64,000 bases of DNA, taken from Hyphomicrobiales bacterium. Its GTDB lineage: Bacteria > Pseudomonadota > Alphaproteobacteria > Rhizobiales > Xanthobacteraceae. Where the stretch lies: assembly GCA_017305715.1 (NCBI GenBank), contig JAFKKG010000010.1, positions 331,216-395,215 on the forward strand, written 5' to 3'. The notes beneath the pieces are model-generated. The model ran no database searches and was not told the origin of the DNA. It saw only the letters and a program-made list of their open reading frames with translations. Positions 36,444-45,079 of this stretch are shown here, one piece after another. How positions within the stretch are numbered: position 1 is the stretch's first letter; each line of letters opens with the position of its first letter. Both the position numbers and the translations under genes were made by a program.

Positions 36444-39050
36444 TCAGCGGGCTGCGCCTTCGCCGATCAGCGCAAACGGCGCCCAGAACGCCGGATAGGC
36501 ATTGCGGGGCGAGGAAGCATCATTGAGATAGGCCAGCATCGACTGACGCAGCGCTTCGGCGCGGCCGAGCTTGGGGTCCGCTTTGAGACGATCGAAGGTC
36601 GATGTGGTGAGGCGCGTGGCGGCCGCGGAATCCACCGCCCAGTGCGAGACCAACAGCGCACGCGCGCCGGCATAGAAGAACGATCGCGCCAGTCCGGAAA
36701 GCGCTTCGGCGCCGGGCTTGTCGCCGGCGATCGTGTTGCAGGCGGACAGCACCACCCAATCGGCATTGAGCTTGAGCTGCGCCACTTCGCTTGACGTCAG
36801 CAGGCCATCGTCGAATTCGGACGGCTGCTTTGGAAGGCTCAACACCAGCGATGGTTCGGCGATCCCCTTCACGTCGCCGGCGACGAGACCATGGGTGGCG
36901 AAATAGACGATGCTGTAATCGGCGAGCCGGGCGCGCTTGACCGTGGTTTCGCTGGCATCCTCGCCGAGATGGATATCGGATACGGAAACGCCGAGATCTT
37001 TCGCGACCGCATTGAGCTCGTCCGCGGTGTCGGGCAGTTGCGCCAGCACCTGGGAGAGCCGCGCGCGGTCGACGCCGGCGCCCTGCCAGAAATCGGTATA
37101 GGCTGCGTTGGTGACGCTGCGCGCCGCGGACTTGATCGCCGCGCTACGCCTATCGCCGCTATTATCCCGGAGCGGGTTGAACAAGGGATCGCCGAAGCCG
37201 GTCATCGGCTTGGTGGTTTGATCCTTGCGGGCCAGCATGCGCAGCGTTTTCAGGCTCGCGACCGACGGCAATACCGATACGGCGTGGCGCTTGAGCAACC
37301 AGGCGGCATCGCGGTAGCCGTCGAGTTTTTCCGGGATCGCGGCCGGCGGCTTCTCCGTCACCAGCAAATGGAACGGCAGCGCCGTCAACGCGCCGGTGGG
37401 GACGATCAGGAGATTGCGCTTGTCCTTCACCAGTGGCTCGACGCCACCCAGCAGGTTGTTGTACAGCCCGTTGGCGCGTTCGAGATTGAACAGAGCGGAT
37501 TTTCCTGACGAATCGCTGGCATTGGCGACGTTCAATCCACGGCGGAAATCGGCGACCAACCCGTTCAGTGCTTCCGCGCCCTGCCCGATCGACTTCCAAT
37601 CAAACCCTTCCCGCGTGATCGCGATGGTGTAGCTGTCCTTCGCCGTGACCGTAAGCAGCACGATCGCCTCATCGCCCGACAACAGCGACTGGATCTCCTT
37701 CGCCGTCATCGGCAACGGATTAGACAGCGCCGCGTAATCAGGGAATTCAGCCGACAGGGTCTTTTGCAGCGTCGGGCGTTCGGTCGAAACGGCCGCGAGT
37801 CTGGCTTTTATCTTCTGCTCGGCCGCAGGGTCGCGCTTCGAACGTTCTTTGGACACCGCCGCCACCACGGCCTTGTCCAGGGCCTCCGCTTCCGCGGCGA
37901 GATCCTGATCCCGGCGTACCAGTTCGGCGAGCCGATCGTTTCCGGCCGCGAGCCGCACGGCAAGCTTGTTCACGGCGGAGGCTGCCTGCGATTGGGTGCC
38001 ACGCTGGATCGCGTCGAGCATCGCATCCATCGCCTGCTCGGCCGGTATCAGCCGGTTGCGTTCGGAATCCACCAGCACCGGCAGCACGGCGCGCAGTTCA
38101 CCGCGTCCGCTCGCGACCAGTTTTAGCGCCAGCGGCAACGCCTTCTCCGGGTAACCCGTCCGGGCCTCAAAGAGCGCGAGATTGTTCATGGATTTGGCGG
38201 TATCCGGATGGTCGGGGCCAACCGCGCGTTCACGGATCGCCAATGCCCGCTCGAACAGCCGCTCGGCGTCGCGGACGCGGTCGGTCGGCCCATCGTAGAG
38301 TTCGGCTAAATTATTCAGCGAACGCGCCACGTCGGGATGATCGGGGCCGAGCACCTTCTCGCGGATCGCCAGCGAACGCTTGATCAGCGGCTCCGCTGCC
38401 GCGAAATGGCCTTCGACCTTCTCGACCTGGCCGAGATTGTTCAGCAGCGTCGCCACCGCCGGATGCTCCGGACCCGCCACTTTCTCGTAGATCGCGAGCG
38501 CACGCTTGAACAATGGCTTGGAATCGTCATGGCGGCCCTGCTTCTCGTAATAGGTGCCGAGATTGTTCAGCGACTGCGCGACGTCGGGATGGGTGGGCCC
38601 CAGCGACTTCTCGCGGATCGAGAGCGCGCGCTTGAACAGCGGCTCGGCTTCGGCAAAGCGTTCCTGGCGCTGATAGAGCGCGGCGAGATTGTTCAACGCG
38701 GAAGCGATATCCGGTGAATCGGCCCCGGCCGTCTTCTCCAGGATCGCAATCGCCCGCTTGAACATCGGCTCGGCTTCGGCGTCCCTGCCCTGACTGCCAT
38801 AGAGCTGCGCCAGATTGTTCAGCACCGCGCCGACGTCGCGATGCGAGGGGCCGTATTTCTTCTCCAGGGATTCCAGTTGGCTCTGCGCCAGCGCGACGGC
38901 GTCCGAATATTTTCCGGCGCGGCTGAGCTCGTTGATTTTGGCGGTGAGCGCTGCGGTGTCGCTCTTCTGTGCGGAAGACGGTGCGCTCAAGCAGGTGCTC
39001 GCGAGCAGCGCGACAACAAGCGAAAAGACCAATCGATGGCGGAAATTCAT
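36444..39050 (-). CDS. Exported TPR-CHAT (caspase-like) protein
   Basis: 868 residues. A signal peptide (to about SSAQ) is followed by five or more 42-residue tetratricopeptide repeats of the kinesin-light-chain type (about 60-310, each with LNNLAxLY and AEPLFKRALxIxEK). A helical linker precedes a C-terminal CHAT domain. Both expected catalytic residues are present: His720 in YFATHG and Cys771 in LSACN. CHAT domains are caspase-related proteases; TPRs bind partners. Export places it in the periplasm. No substrate is identifiable from the neighbours, pckA downstream and a HugZ-like gene upstream. Confidence 0.9.
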   Translation of the reverse strand: MNFRHRLVFSLVVALLASTCLSAPSSAQKSDTAALTAKINELSRAGKYSDAVALAQSQLESLEKKYGPSHRDVGAVLNNLAQLYGSQGRDAEAEPMFKRAIAILEKTAGADSPDIASALNNLAALYQRQERFAEAEPLFKRALSIREKSLGPTHPDVAQSLNNLGTYYEKQGRHDDSKPLFKRALAIYEKVAGPEHPAVATLLNNLGQVEKVEGHFAAAEPLIKRSLAIREKVLGPDHPDVARSLNNLAELYDGPTDRVRDAERLFERALAIRERAVGPDHPDTAKSMNNLALFEARTGYPEKALPLALKLVASGRGELRAVLPVLVDSERNRLIPAEQAMDAMLDAIQRGTQSQAASAVNKLAVRLAAGNDRLAELVRRDQDLAAEAEALDKAVVAAVSKERSKRDPAAEQKIKARLAAVSTERPTLQKTLSAEFPDYAALSNPLPMTAKEIQSLLSGDEAIVLLTVTAKDSYTIAITREGFDWKSIGQGAEALNGLVADFRRGLNVANASDSSGKSALFNLERANGLYNNLLGGVEPLVKDKRNLLIVPTGALTALPFHLLVTEKPPAAIPEKLDGYRDAAWLLKRHAVSVLPSVASLKTLRMLARKDQTTKPMTGFGDPLFNPLRDNSGDRRSAAIKSAARSVTNAAYTDFWQGAGVDRARLSQVLAQLPDTADELNAVAKDLGVSVSDIHLGEDASETTVKRARLADYSIVYFATHGLVAGDVKGIAEPSLVLSLPKQPSEFDDGLLTSSEVAQLKLNADWVVLSACNTIAGDKPGAEALSGLARSFFYAGARALLVSHWAVDSAAATRLTTSTFDRLKADPKLGRAEALRQSMLAYLNDASSPRNAYPAFWAPFALIGEGAAR

Positions 39051-39150
39051 GATGCGGACTTAACCTCTCGACGCAGGCGTCGAGTAGGTCGCGCCAATTG
39101 CCGCAGCCGTTCAAATCCGCCGCGCGTGGTGGCTTGTGGCTTGGCTGGCT

Positions 39151-39897
39151 TTAAGGCGTGGCCGGCTCCTTGGCGCGCGCCTCGCCCGCCAGTCTCACCA
39201 GCATCTTGCGCAGGGCTGTCCCGCTCGTGACCCGTTCCGGGAAATCCAGCCGCAGCGTCGCGGAGCCGGCCTGCATGTCCATCCCATCGGGGTCGCAGCC
39301 GGTGCAGGCCCAGTCGGCGCTGTCGGCCCCGAGCAGCCGCGTGGCGTAGAGGTTCATCGCCTCGCGGTGGTCCTCGTTCATGTGTTCCACGGCCCCCTGC
39401 TCGGCTTCCAGCAGCCCCTCGGCATCGCTGAGTTCGGTCAGGAACTGCGCCGGTTTGAGGTCGATGATCCGGCCAAACCCGGCGACGAGATGGGCCCCAA
39501 GCGGCAGGATCCGGAAGAACGAAAAATCCTTAAAGTCTACAAAGACTTCCGCGGACGGATGGGCGTTGAGGTAGCGCCGGCGCAGGATTTCGACCTGATC
39601 CTCCGCAGCCTCCTCGGCCCGGCCCGCCAGCATGATCCGGGCACCCTCCAGGGGATCGCCGGCGACCCGCTCGTCGAGCATCAGCGAAACCCTGTTGTCG
39701 CCGAGGATATTCTTCGTATGCAGCGCCAGCCGCGAGATCAGCAGGATCGGCGCGGCGTCGTAATGGCTGGCGACATTGACCAGCGAGCAATAGGGGTCGC
39801 CGCTGCCGGCCATCAGGGTTGCCAGCGCCCCCTGTCGGCTCCGGCGCAGCAGTGAGCGGGCCAGTCTGGATGGGTCGAAATCAGCGGTCGGTTGCAT
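39151..39897 (-). CDS. HugZ-like pyridoxamine 5'-phosphate oxidase-fold protein
   Basis: 248 residues. An N-terminal split-barrel PNPOx-like domain (ALATLMAGSGDPYCSLVNVA, LLISRLALHTKNI) is joined to a C-terminal DUF2470/HugZ domain (AVEHMNEDHREAMNLYA). HugZ relatives bind or degrade haem; flavin or haem binding is possible here but unproven. It has no signal peptide, so is cytoplasmic. The ATG at 39897 is the start nearest the conserved domain. It is divergent from chvI. Confidence 0.85.
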   Translation of the reverse strand: MQPTADFDPSRLARSLLRRSRQGALATLMAGSGDPYCSLVNVASHYDAAPILLISRLALHTKNILGDNRVSLMLDERVAGDPLEGARIMLAGRAEEAAEDQVEILRRRYLNAHPSAEVFVDFKDFSFFRILPLGAHLVAGFGRIIDLKPAQFLTELSDAEGLLEAEQGAVEHMNEDHREAMNLYATRLLGADSADWACTGCDPDGMDMQAGSATLRLDFPERVTSGTALRKMLVRLAGEARAKEPATP

Positions 39898-40124
39898 CGG
39901 GATGTCCAGCCATCTTATTGCAAAAAAGGGCCTTTTCTCGGGCCTTGAGGGTGGTATATGGGGGCCAGGAACGAAACCATGAACTTCCCGCAGAAGCGTT
40001 TTTGCGGAACTCGGTCACACTTCAGCCCAGCTTGCATTGCTCGTTGACCGCGTACGAAGCCCATTTATACGGCGCATAGCTGAATTGCCCGCCGTTAAGC
40101 CACTTCTCTTTCGAAAGCAGGCTC

Positions 40125-40826
40125 ATGCCCACAATCGCCTTGGTCGATGACGACCGCAACATTCTCACTTCCGTCTCGATCGCGCTCGAAGCCGAAGGCT
40201 ATCGCATCATGACGTACACGGATGGTGCGTCGGCGCTCGACGGCTTCCGGACCTCCCCGCCCGACCTTGCGATCCTCGACATCAAGATGCCGCGCATGGA
40301 CGGCATGGAAACGTTGCGGCGGCTGCGGCAGAAGTCCGATCTGCCGGTGATCTTCCTCACCTCCAAGGATGAAGAAATCGACGAATTGTTCGGCCTCAAG
40401 ATGGGCGCCGACGATTTCATCCGCAAGCCGTTCTCCCAGCGCCTCTTGGTCGAACGCGTCAAGGCCGTGCTGCGCCGTGGCCAGCCCAAGGATCCGACCG
40501 CCGCGCCGAAGGAGCCGGATGCGCGTGCGCTGGACCGCGGCCTGCTGCGGATGGATCCGGAACGCCACACCTGCACCTGGAAGAACGAGCCGGTGACGCT
40601 GACGGTGACCGAATTCCTGATCCTGCAGGCGCTGGCCACCCGGCCCGGCGTGGTGAAGAGCCGCAATGCGCTGATGGACGCGGCCTATGACGATCAGGTC
40701 TATGTCGACGACCGCACCATCGACAGCCACATCAAGCGGCTGCGCAAGAAATTCAAGGTGGTGGACGACGATTTCGAGATGATCGAGACGCTTTACGGGG
40801 TCGGCTACCGCTTCAAGGAAGCCTGA
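40125..40826 (+). CDS. chvI: Response regulator ChvI
   Basis: 233-residue OmpR-type regulator. The receiver domain has the acidic pocket (VDDDRN), the phospho-acceptor Asp in [13 protein letters not shown] and the Lys in IRKPFS. The C-terminal winged helix contains [11 protein letters not shown] and [15 protein letters not shown]. With ChvG it forms the envelope-stress/acid and symbiosis-related two-component system of rhizobia and Agrobacterium. It is the first gene of chvI-chvG-hprK-EIIA-HPr, about 230 bp from the divergent hugZ-like gene. Confidence 0.95.
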   Translation: MPTIALVDDDRNILTSVSIALEAEGYRIMTYTDGASALDGFRTSPPDLAILDIKMPRMDGMETLRRLRQKSDLPVIFLTSKDEEIDELFGLKMGADDFIRKPFSQRLLVERVKAVLRRGQPKDPTAAPKEPDARALDRGLLRMDPERHTCTWKNEPVTLTVTEFLILQALATRPGVVKSRNALMDAAYDDQVYVDDRTIDSHIKRLRKKFKVVDDDFEMIETLYGVGYRFKEA

Positions 40827-40898
40827 TTTCTCCTCTTTGAATGGCTTCCGTAAGCCGCGCTTTGCAGGGATAGTCGAGACAACCGGCAGTTTTCGCCA

Positions 40899-42710
40899 TT
40901 GCTAGATCGAACGCAGCCTGATCCGGGCCGAAACGACGAGGACGCGTCTGCGCCGCTCGATCGGGATCACGTTGCCGACGACAAGGTGCAGAGCCAGGGC
41001 TGGCGGCGGCCGCTCGGCTGGCTGCGCCGCGCCGGGCAGTTCTTCTTCGCGCTGTCTTTTTCCAGCCTCACGCGCCGCATCGTCTCGCTCAACCTGGCCG
41101 GCCTCGTGGCGCTGGTCGCGAGCATTCTCTATCTCTCGCAATTCCGCGCCGGCCTGATCGAGGCGCGTGCGCAGAGTCTGCTGGTCTATGCCGAGATCAT
41201 CTCGGAAGCGATCGCGACCTCGGCCACCGTCGAGGGCGGCACCATCACCGTCGATCCCGACCGCCTGCTCGATCTGAAGCCCGGTGAAAGCTATGGCGTG
41301 CCGGACGAGTATTCCGACTTCCCGATCAACCCGGAACGCGTCGCACCGGTGCTGCGCCGCCTGATCGCGCCGACCAAGACGCGCGCCCGCATTTTCGATC
41401 GCGAGGGCGGGCTGATCCTGGACAGCCGCAATCTGTTTGCCCGCGGCGACGTGCTGCGCTTCGAATTGCCGCCGCCGCTGGCCGGCAAGCCCAATATCGC
41501 CGAGCGCACGCTGACCGCGATCCGCACCTGGTTCAATCGCGGCGACCTGCCGATCTATCGCGAACTCGGACCGGAGGGCGGCAAGGGCTATCAGGAAGTC
41601 GCCCAGTCGCTGGACGGCCAGAAGAGCAGCATGATCCGCGTCAACGAACGCGGCGCGGTGATCGTGTCGGTCGCCGTGCCGGTGCAGCACTTCCGCGCGG
41701 TGCGCGGTGCGCTGATGCTCACGACCCAGGGCGACGACATCGACCAGATGGTCGGCGCCGAACGCTGGGCGATCCTGAAAATCGGCGGCGTCGCCTCCGC
41801 CGTCATGATCGTGTTGTCGCTGCTGCTGGCGAGCACGATCGCCGGCCCGGTGCGGCGCCTCGCCGATGGCGCCGAGCGCGTCCGCCGCCGCATCCAGACC
41901 CGCGTCGAGATTCCCGACTTCACCCGCCGCCGCGACGAGATCGGCCATCTCTCCGGCGCGCTGCGCGACATGACCAATGCGCTCTATAGCCGCATCGAGG
42001 CGATCGAAATGTTCGCCGCCGATGTTGCCCATGAACTGAAGAATCCGCTGACCTCATTGCGCTCGGCGGTGGAAACGCTGCCGCTGGCGCGCAACGAAAA
42101 CAGCCGCGCGCGACTGCTCGCCGTGATCGAACACGACGTGCGAAGGCTCGACCGGCTGATCTCCGATATCTCCGACGCCAGCCGCCTCGATGCCGAATTA
42201 CAGCGGCAGGACATGGCGCCGGTCGATCTGCGCCGGCTGCTGGTGACGCTGACCTCGGTCGCCAATGAAACCAAACTCGGCCATGACGTCGCGGTCGAGG
42301 CGCGCTTCGAGGGCCGCACCCCGACGGACCCCTTCTCGGTGCCCGGCCATGATTCACGGCTCGGCCAGGTGATTTCCAACCTGCTGTCGAATGCGCAATC
42401 CTTCTCGCACGCCGGCGGCAAGGTGCGCATCGTCTGCCGCCGCGTGCGCTCGGAAATCGAGATAGTGGTGGATGACGACGGCCCGGGCATCGGCGAGGAT
42501 GCGCTCGAGCGCATCTTCGAGCGCTTCTATACCGACCGGCCGCATCAGGGTTTTGGCCAGAATTCGGGTCTTGGCCTGTCGATCTCCAAGCAGATCATCG
42601 AGGCCCATGGCGGCCGCATCTGGGCCGAGAATCGTCCCGGCCCGGCCGACGAGGACGGCAACCCGACAGTGTCGGGCGCCCGCTTCGTGGTACGGTTACC
42701 GGCGCCATGA
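40899..42710 (+). CDS. chvG: Sensor histidine kinase ChvG (ExoS), TTG start
   Basis: 603 residues. Transmembrane helix 1 (about 60-85) and helix 2 (about 290-312) flank a periplasmic sensor domain. A HAMP segment, the phospho-acceptor His in DVAHELKNPLTSLRS, the N box (SNLLSNA) and the G boxes (VDDDGPGIG, GLGLSISK) follow. In relatives the periplasmic protein ExoR restrains this kinase; exoR is not in the window. The TTG at 40899 is the best in-frame start I see, with a poor ribosome site; the exact start is uncertain. The stop overlaps hprK by 4 bp. Confidence 0.94.
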   Translation: MLDRTQPDPGRNDEDASAPLDRDHVADDKVQSQGWRRPLGWLRRAGQFFFALSFSSLTRRIVSLNLAGLVALVASILYLSQFRAGLIEARAQSLLVYAEIISEAIATSATVEGGTITVDPDRLLDLKPGESYGVPDEYSDFPINPERVAPVLRRLIAPTKTRARIFDREGGLILDSRNLFARGDVLRFELPPPLAGKPNIAERTLTAIRTWFNRGDLPIYRELGPEGGKGYQEVAQSLDGQKSSMIRVNERGAVIVSVAVPVQHFRAVRGALMLTTQGDDIDQMVGAERWAILKIGGVASAVMIVLSLLLASTIAGPVRRLADGAERVRRRIQTRVEIPDFTRRRDEIGHLSGALRDMTNALYSRIEAIEMFAADVAHELKNPLTSLRSAVETLPLARNENSRARLLAVIEHDVRRLDRLISDISDASRLDAELQRQDMAPVDLRRLLVTLTSVANETKLGHDVAVEARFEGRTPTDPFSVPGHDSRLGQVISNLLSNAQSFSHAGGKVRIVCRRVRSEIEIVVDDDGPGIGEDALERIFERFYTDRPHQGFGQNSGLGLSISKQIIEAHGGRIWAENRPGPADEDGNPTVSGARFVVRLPAP

Positions 42711-43225
42711 CGAGCCCAAGCGTGCACGCCTCGGCCGTGCTGGTGGGCGACCGTGCCGTCCTGATCCGCGGCCCCTCGGGCTCCGGCAAGTCCCGCCTCG
42801 CCTTCGATCTGATCCTGGCCGGGCGCAGCGGCCATTTGCCGCCGGTCGTTCTGGTGGGAGATGACCGTGTCCATCTCGACACACTGGCCGGGGAATTGTG
42901 GGTCCGGCCGGCGGCCGAATTGGCCGGCCTGATCGAGATCCGCGGCCTCGGCATCCGTCGCTGTAATTGTGCCAGCGAAGCGGTGGTCGGCCTGGTTGTC
43001 GATCTTGCGGCGGATGATGGTGAACGGCTGCCGCCGCCCGAAGCCCTCGAAACCCGCCTTAATGGTGTTTTGATACCGAGAATTCCCCTCGCGGCCGGCT
43101 ATCAACCCCTGCCGCTGGTTGTCGCGGCGCTGACGACAACTGAAAGTTCACCTTCCGGTAATAATACGGCCAATTGTGTGAAGGGGTTTGGTAACCATAT
43201 AAGCCCCACTATCGCGACCGAATAA
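42707..43225 (+). CDS. hprK: HPr kinase/phosphatase, short alphaproteobacterial form
   Basis: 172 residues, only the C-terminal catalytic domain of the Gram-positive enzyme. The P-loop is GPSGSGKS and the HPrK signature region is LIEIRGLGIRR. An unusual Ser/Asn-rich tail (about 148-172) follows. It phosphorylates HPr on a serine, in relatives linked to carbon or nitrogen status. The start codon overlaps the chvG stop (ATGA), which indicates translational coupling. Confidence 0.92.
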   Translation: MTSPSVHASAVLVGDRAVLIRGPSGSGKSRLAFDLILAGRSGHLPPVVLVGDDRVHLDTLAGELWVRPAAELAGLIEIRGLGIRRCNCASEAVVGLVVDLAADDGERLPPPEALETRLNGVLIPRIPLAAGYQPLPLVVAALTTTESSPSGNNTANCVKGFGNHISPTIATE

Positions 43226-43359
43226 GACCGGCGCAGGCTCCCCCCTCTCTGCCACCGTTTCCGGGAGAATAGCCAAGATGCCCTCTTGCGCGGGGCCTCT
43301 GGATGGTCAAAGTGGCGCGTTCGTGCGGTGCACCAAAAAGCACCCGCGAGGAGTTTCCG

Positions 43360-43761
43360 ATGATTGGTCTAGTGCTTGTGACCCATGGGCGCCTTGCCGA
43401 CGAGTTCAGGGCGGCGCTCGAACATGTCATGGGTCCGCAGAAACAAATTGAAGCGATCACGATTGGAGCCGAGGACGACTCCGATTTGTGTCGAAGCGAC
43501 ATCATTGAAGCGGTGAATCGCGTCGACAGTGGTGACGGGGTTGCCATCCTCACCGACATGTTCGGTGGCACGCCTTCCAACCTTGCGATCTCCTGCATGA
43601 GCCGCCCCAAGGTGGAAGTGCTCGCAGGCATCAATCTGCCCATGCTGGTCAAGCTCGCCAAGGTGCGTGAAGAGCGCTCGCTTCCGGATGCCATCGCGAT
43701 GGCCCAGGAAGCCGGCCGCAAATACGTCACCATCGCCAGCCGCGTACTCGCCGGCAAATGA
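43360..43761 (+). CDS. PTS mannose-family EIIA component
   Basis: 133 residues of the EIIA-Man fold. The phospho-accepting His is His9 in MIGLVLVTHGRLADEF, and DMFGGTPSNLA is the other family motif. In alphaproteobacteria this protein belongs to a regulatory PTS without a sugar permease; none is encoded nearby. GAGGAG lies 6 nt before the ATG at 43360. The HPr gene overlaps its stop by 4 bp. Confidence 0.93.
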   Translation: MIGLVLVTHGRLADEFRAALEHVMGPQKQIEAITIGAEDDSDLCRSDIIEAVNRVDSGDGVAILTDMFGGTPSNLAISCMSRPKVEVLAGINLPMLVKLAKVREERSLPDAIAMAQEAGRKYVTIASRVLAGK

Positions 43762-44084
43762 GCGACGAAGCCGCGCCGGGAAACGATGTCGGGCCGAGCG
43801 TGCCGGCGGGCGCCATTTCCCGCGAGCTCCTCATCATCAACAAACGCGGCCTGCATGCGCGTGCGTCGGCAAAATTCGTCCAGATGGTCGAGCGCTTCAA
43901 CGCCACGATCTGGGTGACGCGCGGCAACGAGACCGTCGGCGGCAACTCGATCATGGGATTGATGATGCTGGCCGCTGGCCCCGGCACGACCGTGGTCGTC
44001 TCCGCCACCGGCCCCGAAGCGCAGGCCGCGCTCGACGCGATCGCGGGGCTTGTTGCCGACAAGTTCAATGAAGAAGGCGTGTGA
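43758..44084 (+). CDS. ptsH: Phosphocarrier protein HPr
   Basis: 108 residues. The site phosphorylated by enzyme I is the His in NKRGLHARASAKF (about residue 33). The serine region that HprK would target is GGNSIMGLMMLAA (about 62-74). An N-terminal extension of about 20 residues precedes the normal HPr start. It overlaps the EIIA gene by 4 bp and completes the chvI-chvG-hprK-EIIA-HPr run. Enzyme I is not in this window. Confidence 0.94.
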   Translation: MSDEAAPGNDVGPSVPAGAISRELLIINKRGLHARASAKFVQMVERFNATIWVTRGNETVGGNSIMGLMMLAAGPGTTVVVSATGPEAQAALDAIAGLVADKFNEEGV

Positions 44085-44112
44085 GGCATTCGGCCTCGTG
44101 TGAGCAGCGCGG

Positions 44113-44232
44113 CCTCGTGGTTCGAGACGCGCGCACGAGCGCGCTCCTCACCATGAGGGTTCAAGACCTCAACTCTAGTCTAAATCCTCATCCTGAGGAG
44201 CGGCCTCTTGGCCGCGTCTCGAAGGATGCAGG
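44113..44232. repeat. Intergenic palindrome, family C
   Basis: CCTCGTGGTTCGAGACGCG...GCTCCTCACCATGAGG is followed, 25 bp on, by its degenerate inverted copy CCTCATCCTGAGGAGC...CGCGTCTCGAAGGATG. It lies between convergent ptsH and the SDR gene. Confidence 0.8.
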
Positions 44233-44255
44233 CCCGCCCTCAAGCGCGCGCAATC

Positions 44256-45053
44256 TCAAAACGGATTGGTGACGATACCGCCGTCGGCGCGGAGCGCGGC
44301 GCCGTTGGTGGCGCTGGAGGCTTTGGAGCAGACATAGCAGATCAAATTGGCGATCTCCTCGGGCTCCGCGTAGCGCTGCAACAACGACGCGGGGCGGCGC
44401 TCGGTAAACATCCGTGAGGTGATGTCGTCGACGGTCGTCCCGGCCGCTTTGGCGCGCGCGGCCAGCCGCACCGGTGCCATTTCGACCCAGGTCGGTCCCG
44501 GCATGACGGAATTGACGGTCACGCTGGTCGCCTTGGTCAGCTCGGCGGCTCCGCGCGCCACCACGAGCTGGGCAGCCTTGGAGAAGCCGTAATGAACCAT
44601 CTCCTTGGGAATGAAGACGCCGGACTCGCTGGAGACGAACACGACGCGGCCCCACGCCTTGTTCTCGAGCATCCGCTTCAGATAGTGCCGGGTGAGGCGC
44701 ACGCCGCTCATCACGTTGACTTCGAACATCCTCGTCCAATCCGCATCCTCGATGTCGAAGAATCCCTTCGGCTCGTAGATGCCGAGATTGTTAACGAGGA
44801 TATCGACGTCGGGGAATTGCGCGATCAGCGCGGCGCAGCCGTCGGCGCCTCCGAGATCGACCGCCGCCGAATGCACCTCGGCGGCAGGCGCAGCCTGTCG
44901 CACTTTTGCCATGGCCGCGGTGACATCAGCCTGCCCGCGTCCGTTGACGATCACCTCCGCGCCCATTTGCGCCAGTCCGATGGCGGTGGCGAGCCCGATG
45001 CCGCGCGTCGAACCGGTGACGAGCGCGGTCTTTCCAGTCAGATCGAGATTCAT
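44256..45053 (-). CDS. Short-chain dehydrogenase/reductase
   Basis: 265 residues. The cofactor motif TGSTRGIG is near residue 14, NNLG near 90, and the catalytic Ser-Tyr-Lys are in VVFVSSESG and YGFSKAAQL. The C-terminus GGIVTNPF is typical for classical SDRs. The substrate cannot be read. The start at 45053 has GGGGAA 3-4 nt upstream, and a long 5' extension from an upstream in-frame start overlaps the GT39 gene and is rejected. It lies 26 bp after the GT39 stop, so is probably co-transcribed. Confidence 0.93.
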   Translation of the reverse strand: MNLDLTGKTALVTGSTRGIGLATAIGLAQMGAEVIVNGRGQADVTAAMAKVRQAAPAAEVHSAAVDLGGADGCAALIAQFPDVDILVNNLGIYEPKGFFDIEDADWTRMFEVNVMSGVRLTRHYLKRMLENKAWGRVVFVSSESGVFIPKEMVHYGFSKAAQLVVARGAAELTKATSVTVNSVMPGPTWVEMAPVRLAARAKAAGTTVDDITSRMFTERRPASLLQRYAEPEEIANLICYVCSKASSATNGAALRADGGIVTNPF

Positions 45054-45079
45054 GCGTTCCCCAATTCCCTGGTCGTCGC

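Noticed and set aside
36444-39050. TPR-CHAT as part of a CRISPR-guided protease (craspase-like) system
   Set aside because: No Cas7-11, CRISPR repeats or Csx30-like partners nearby, and a signal peptide places the protein outside the cytoplasm.
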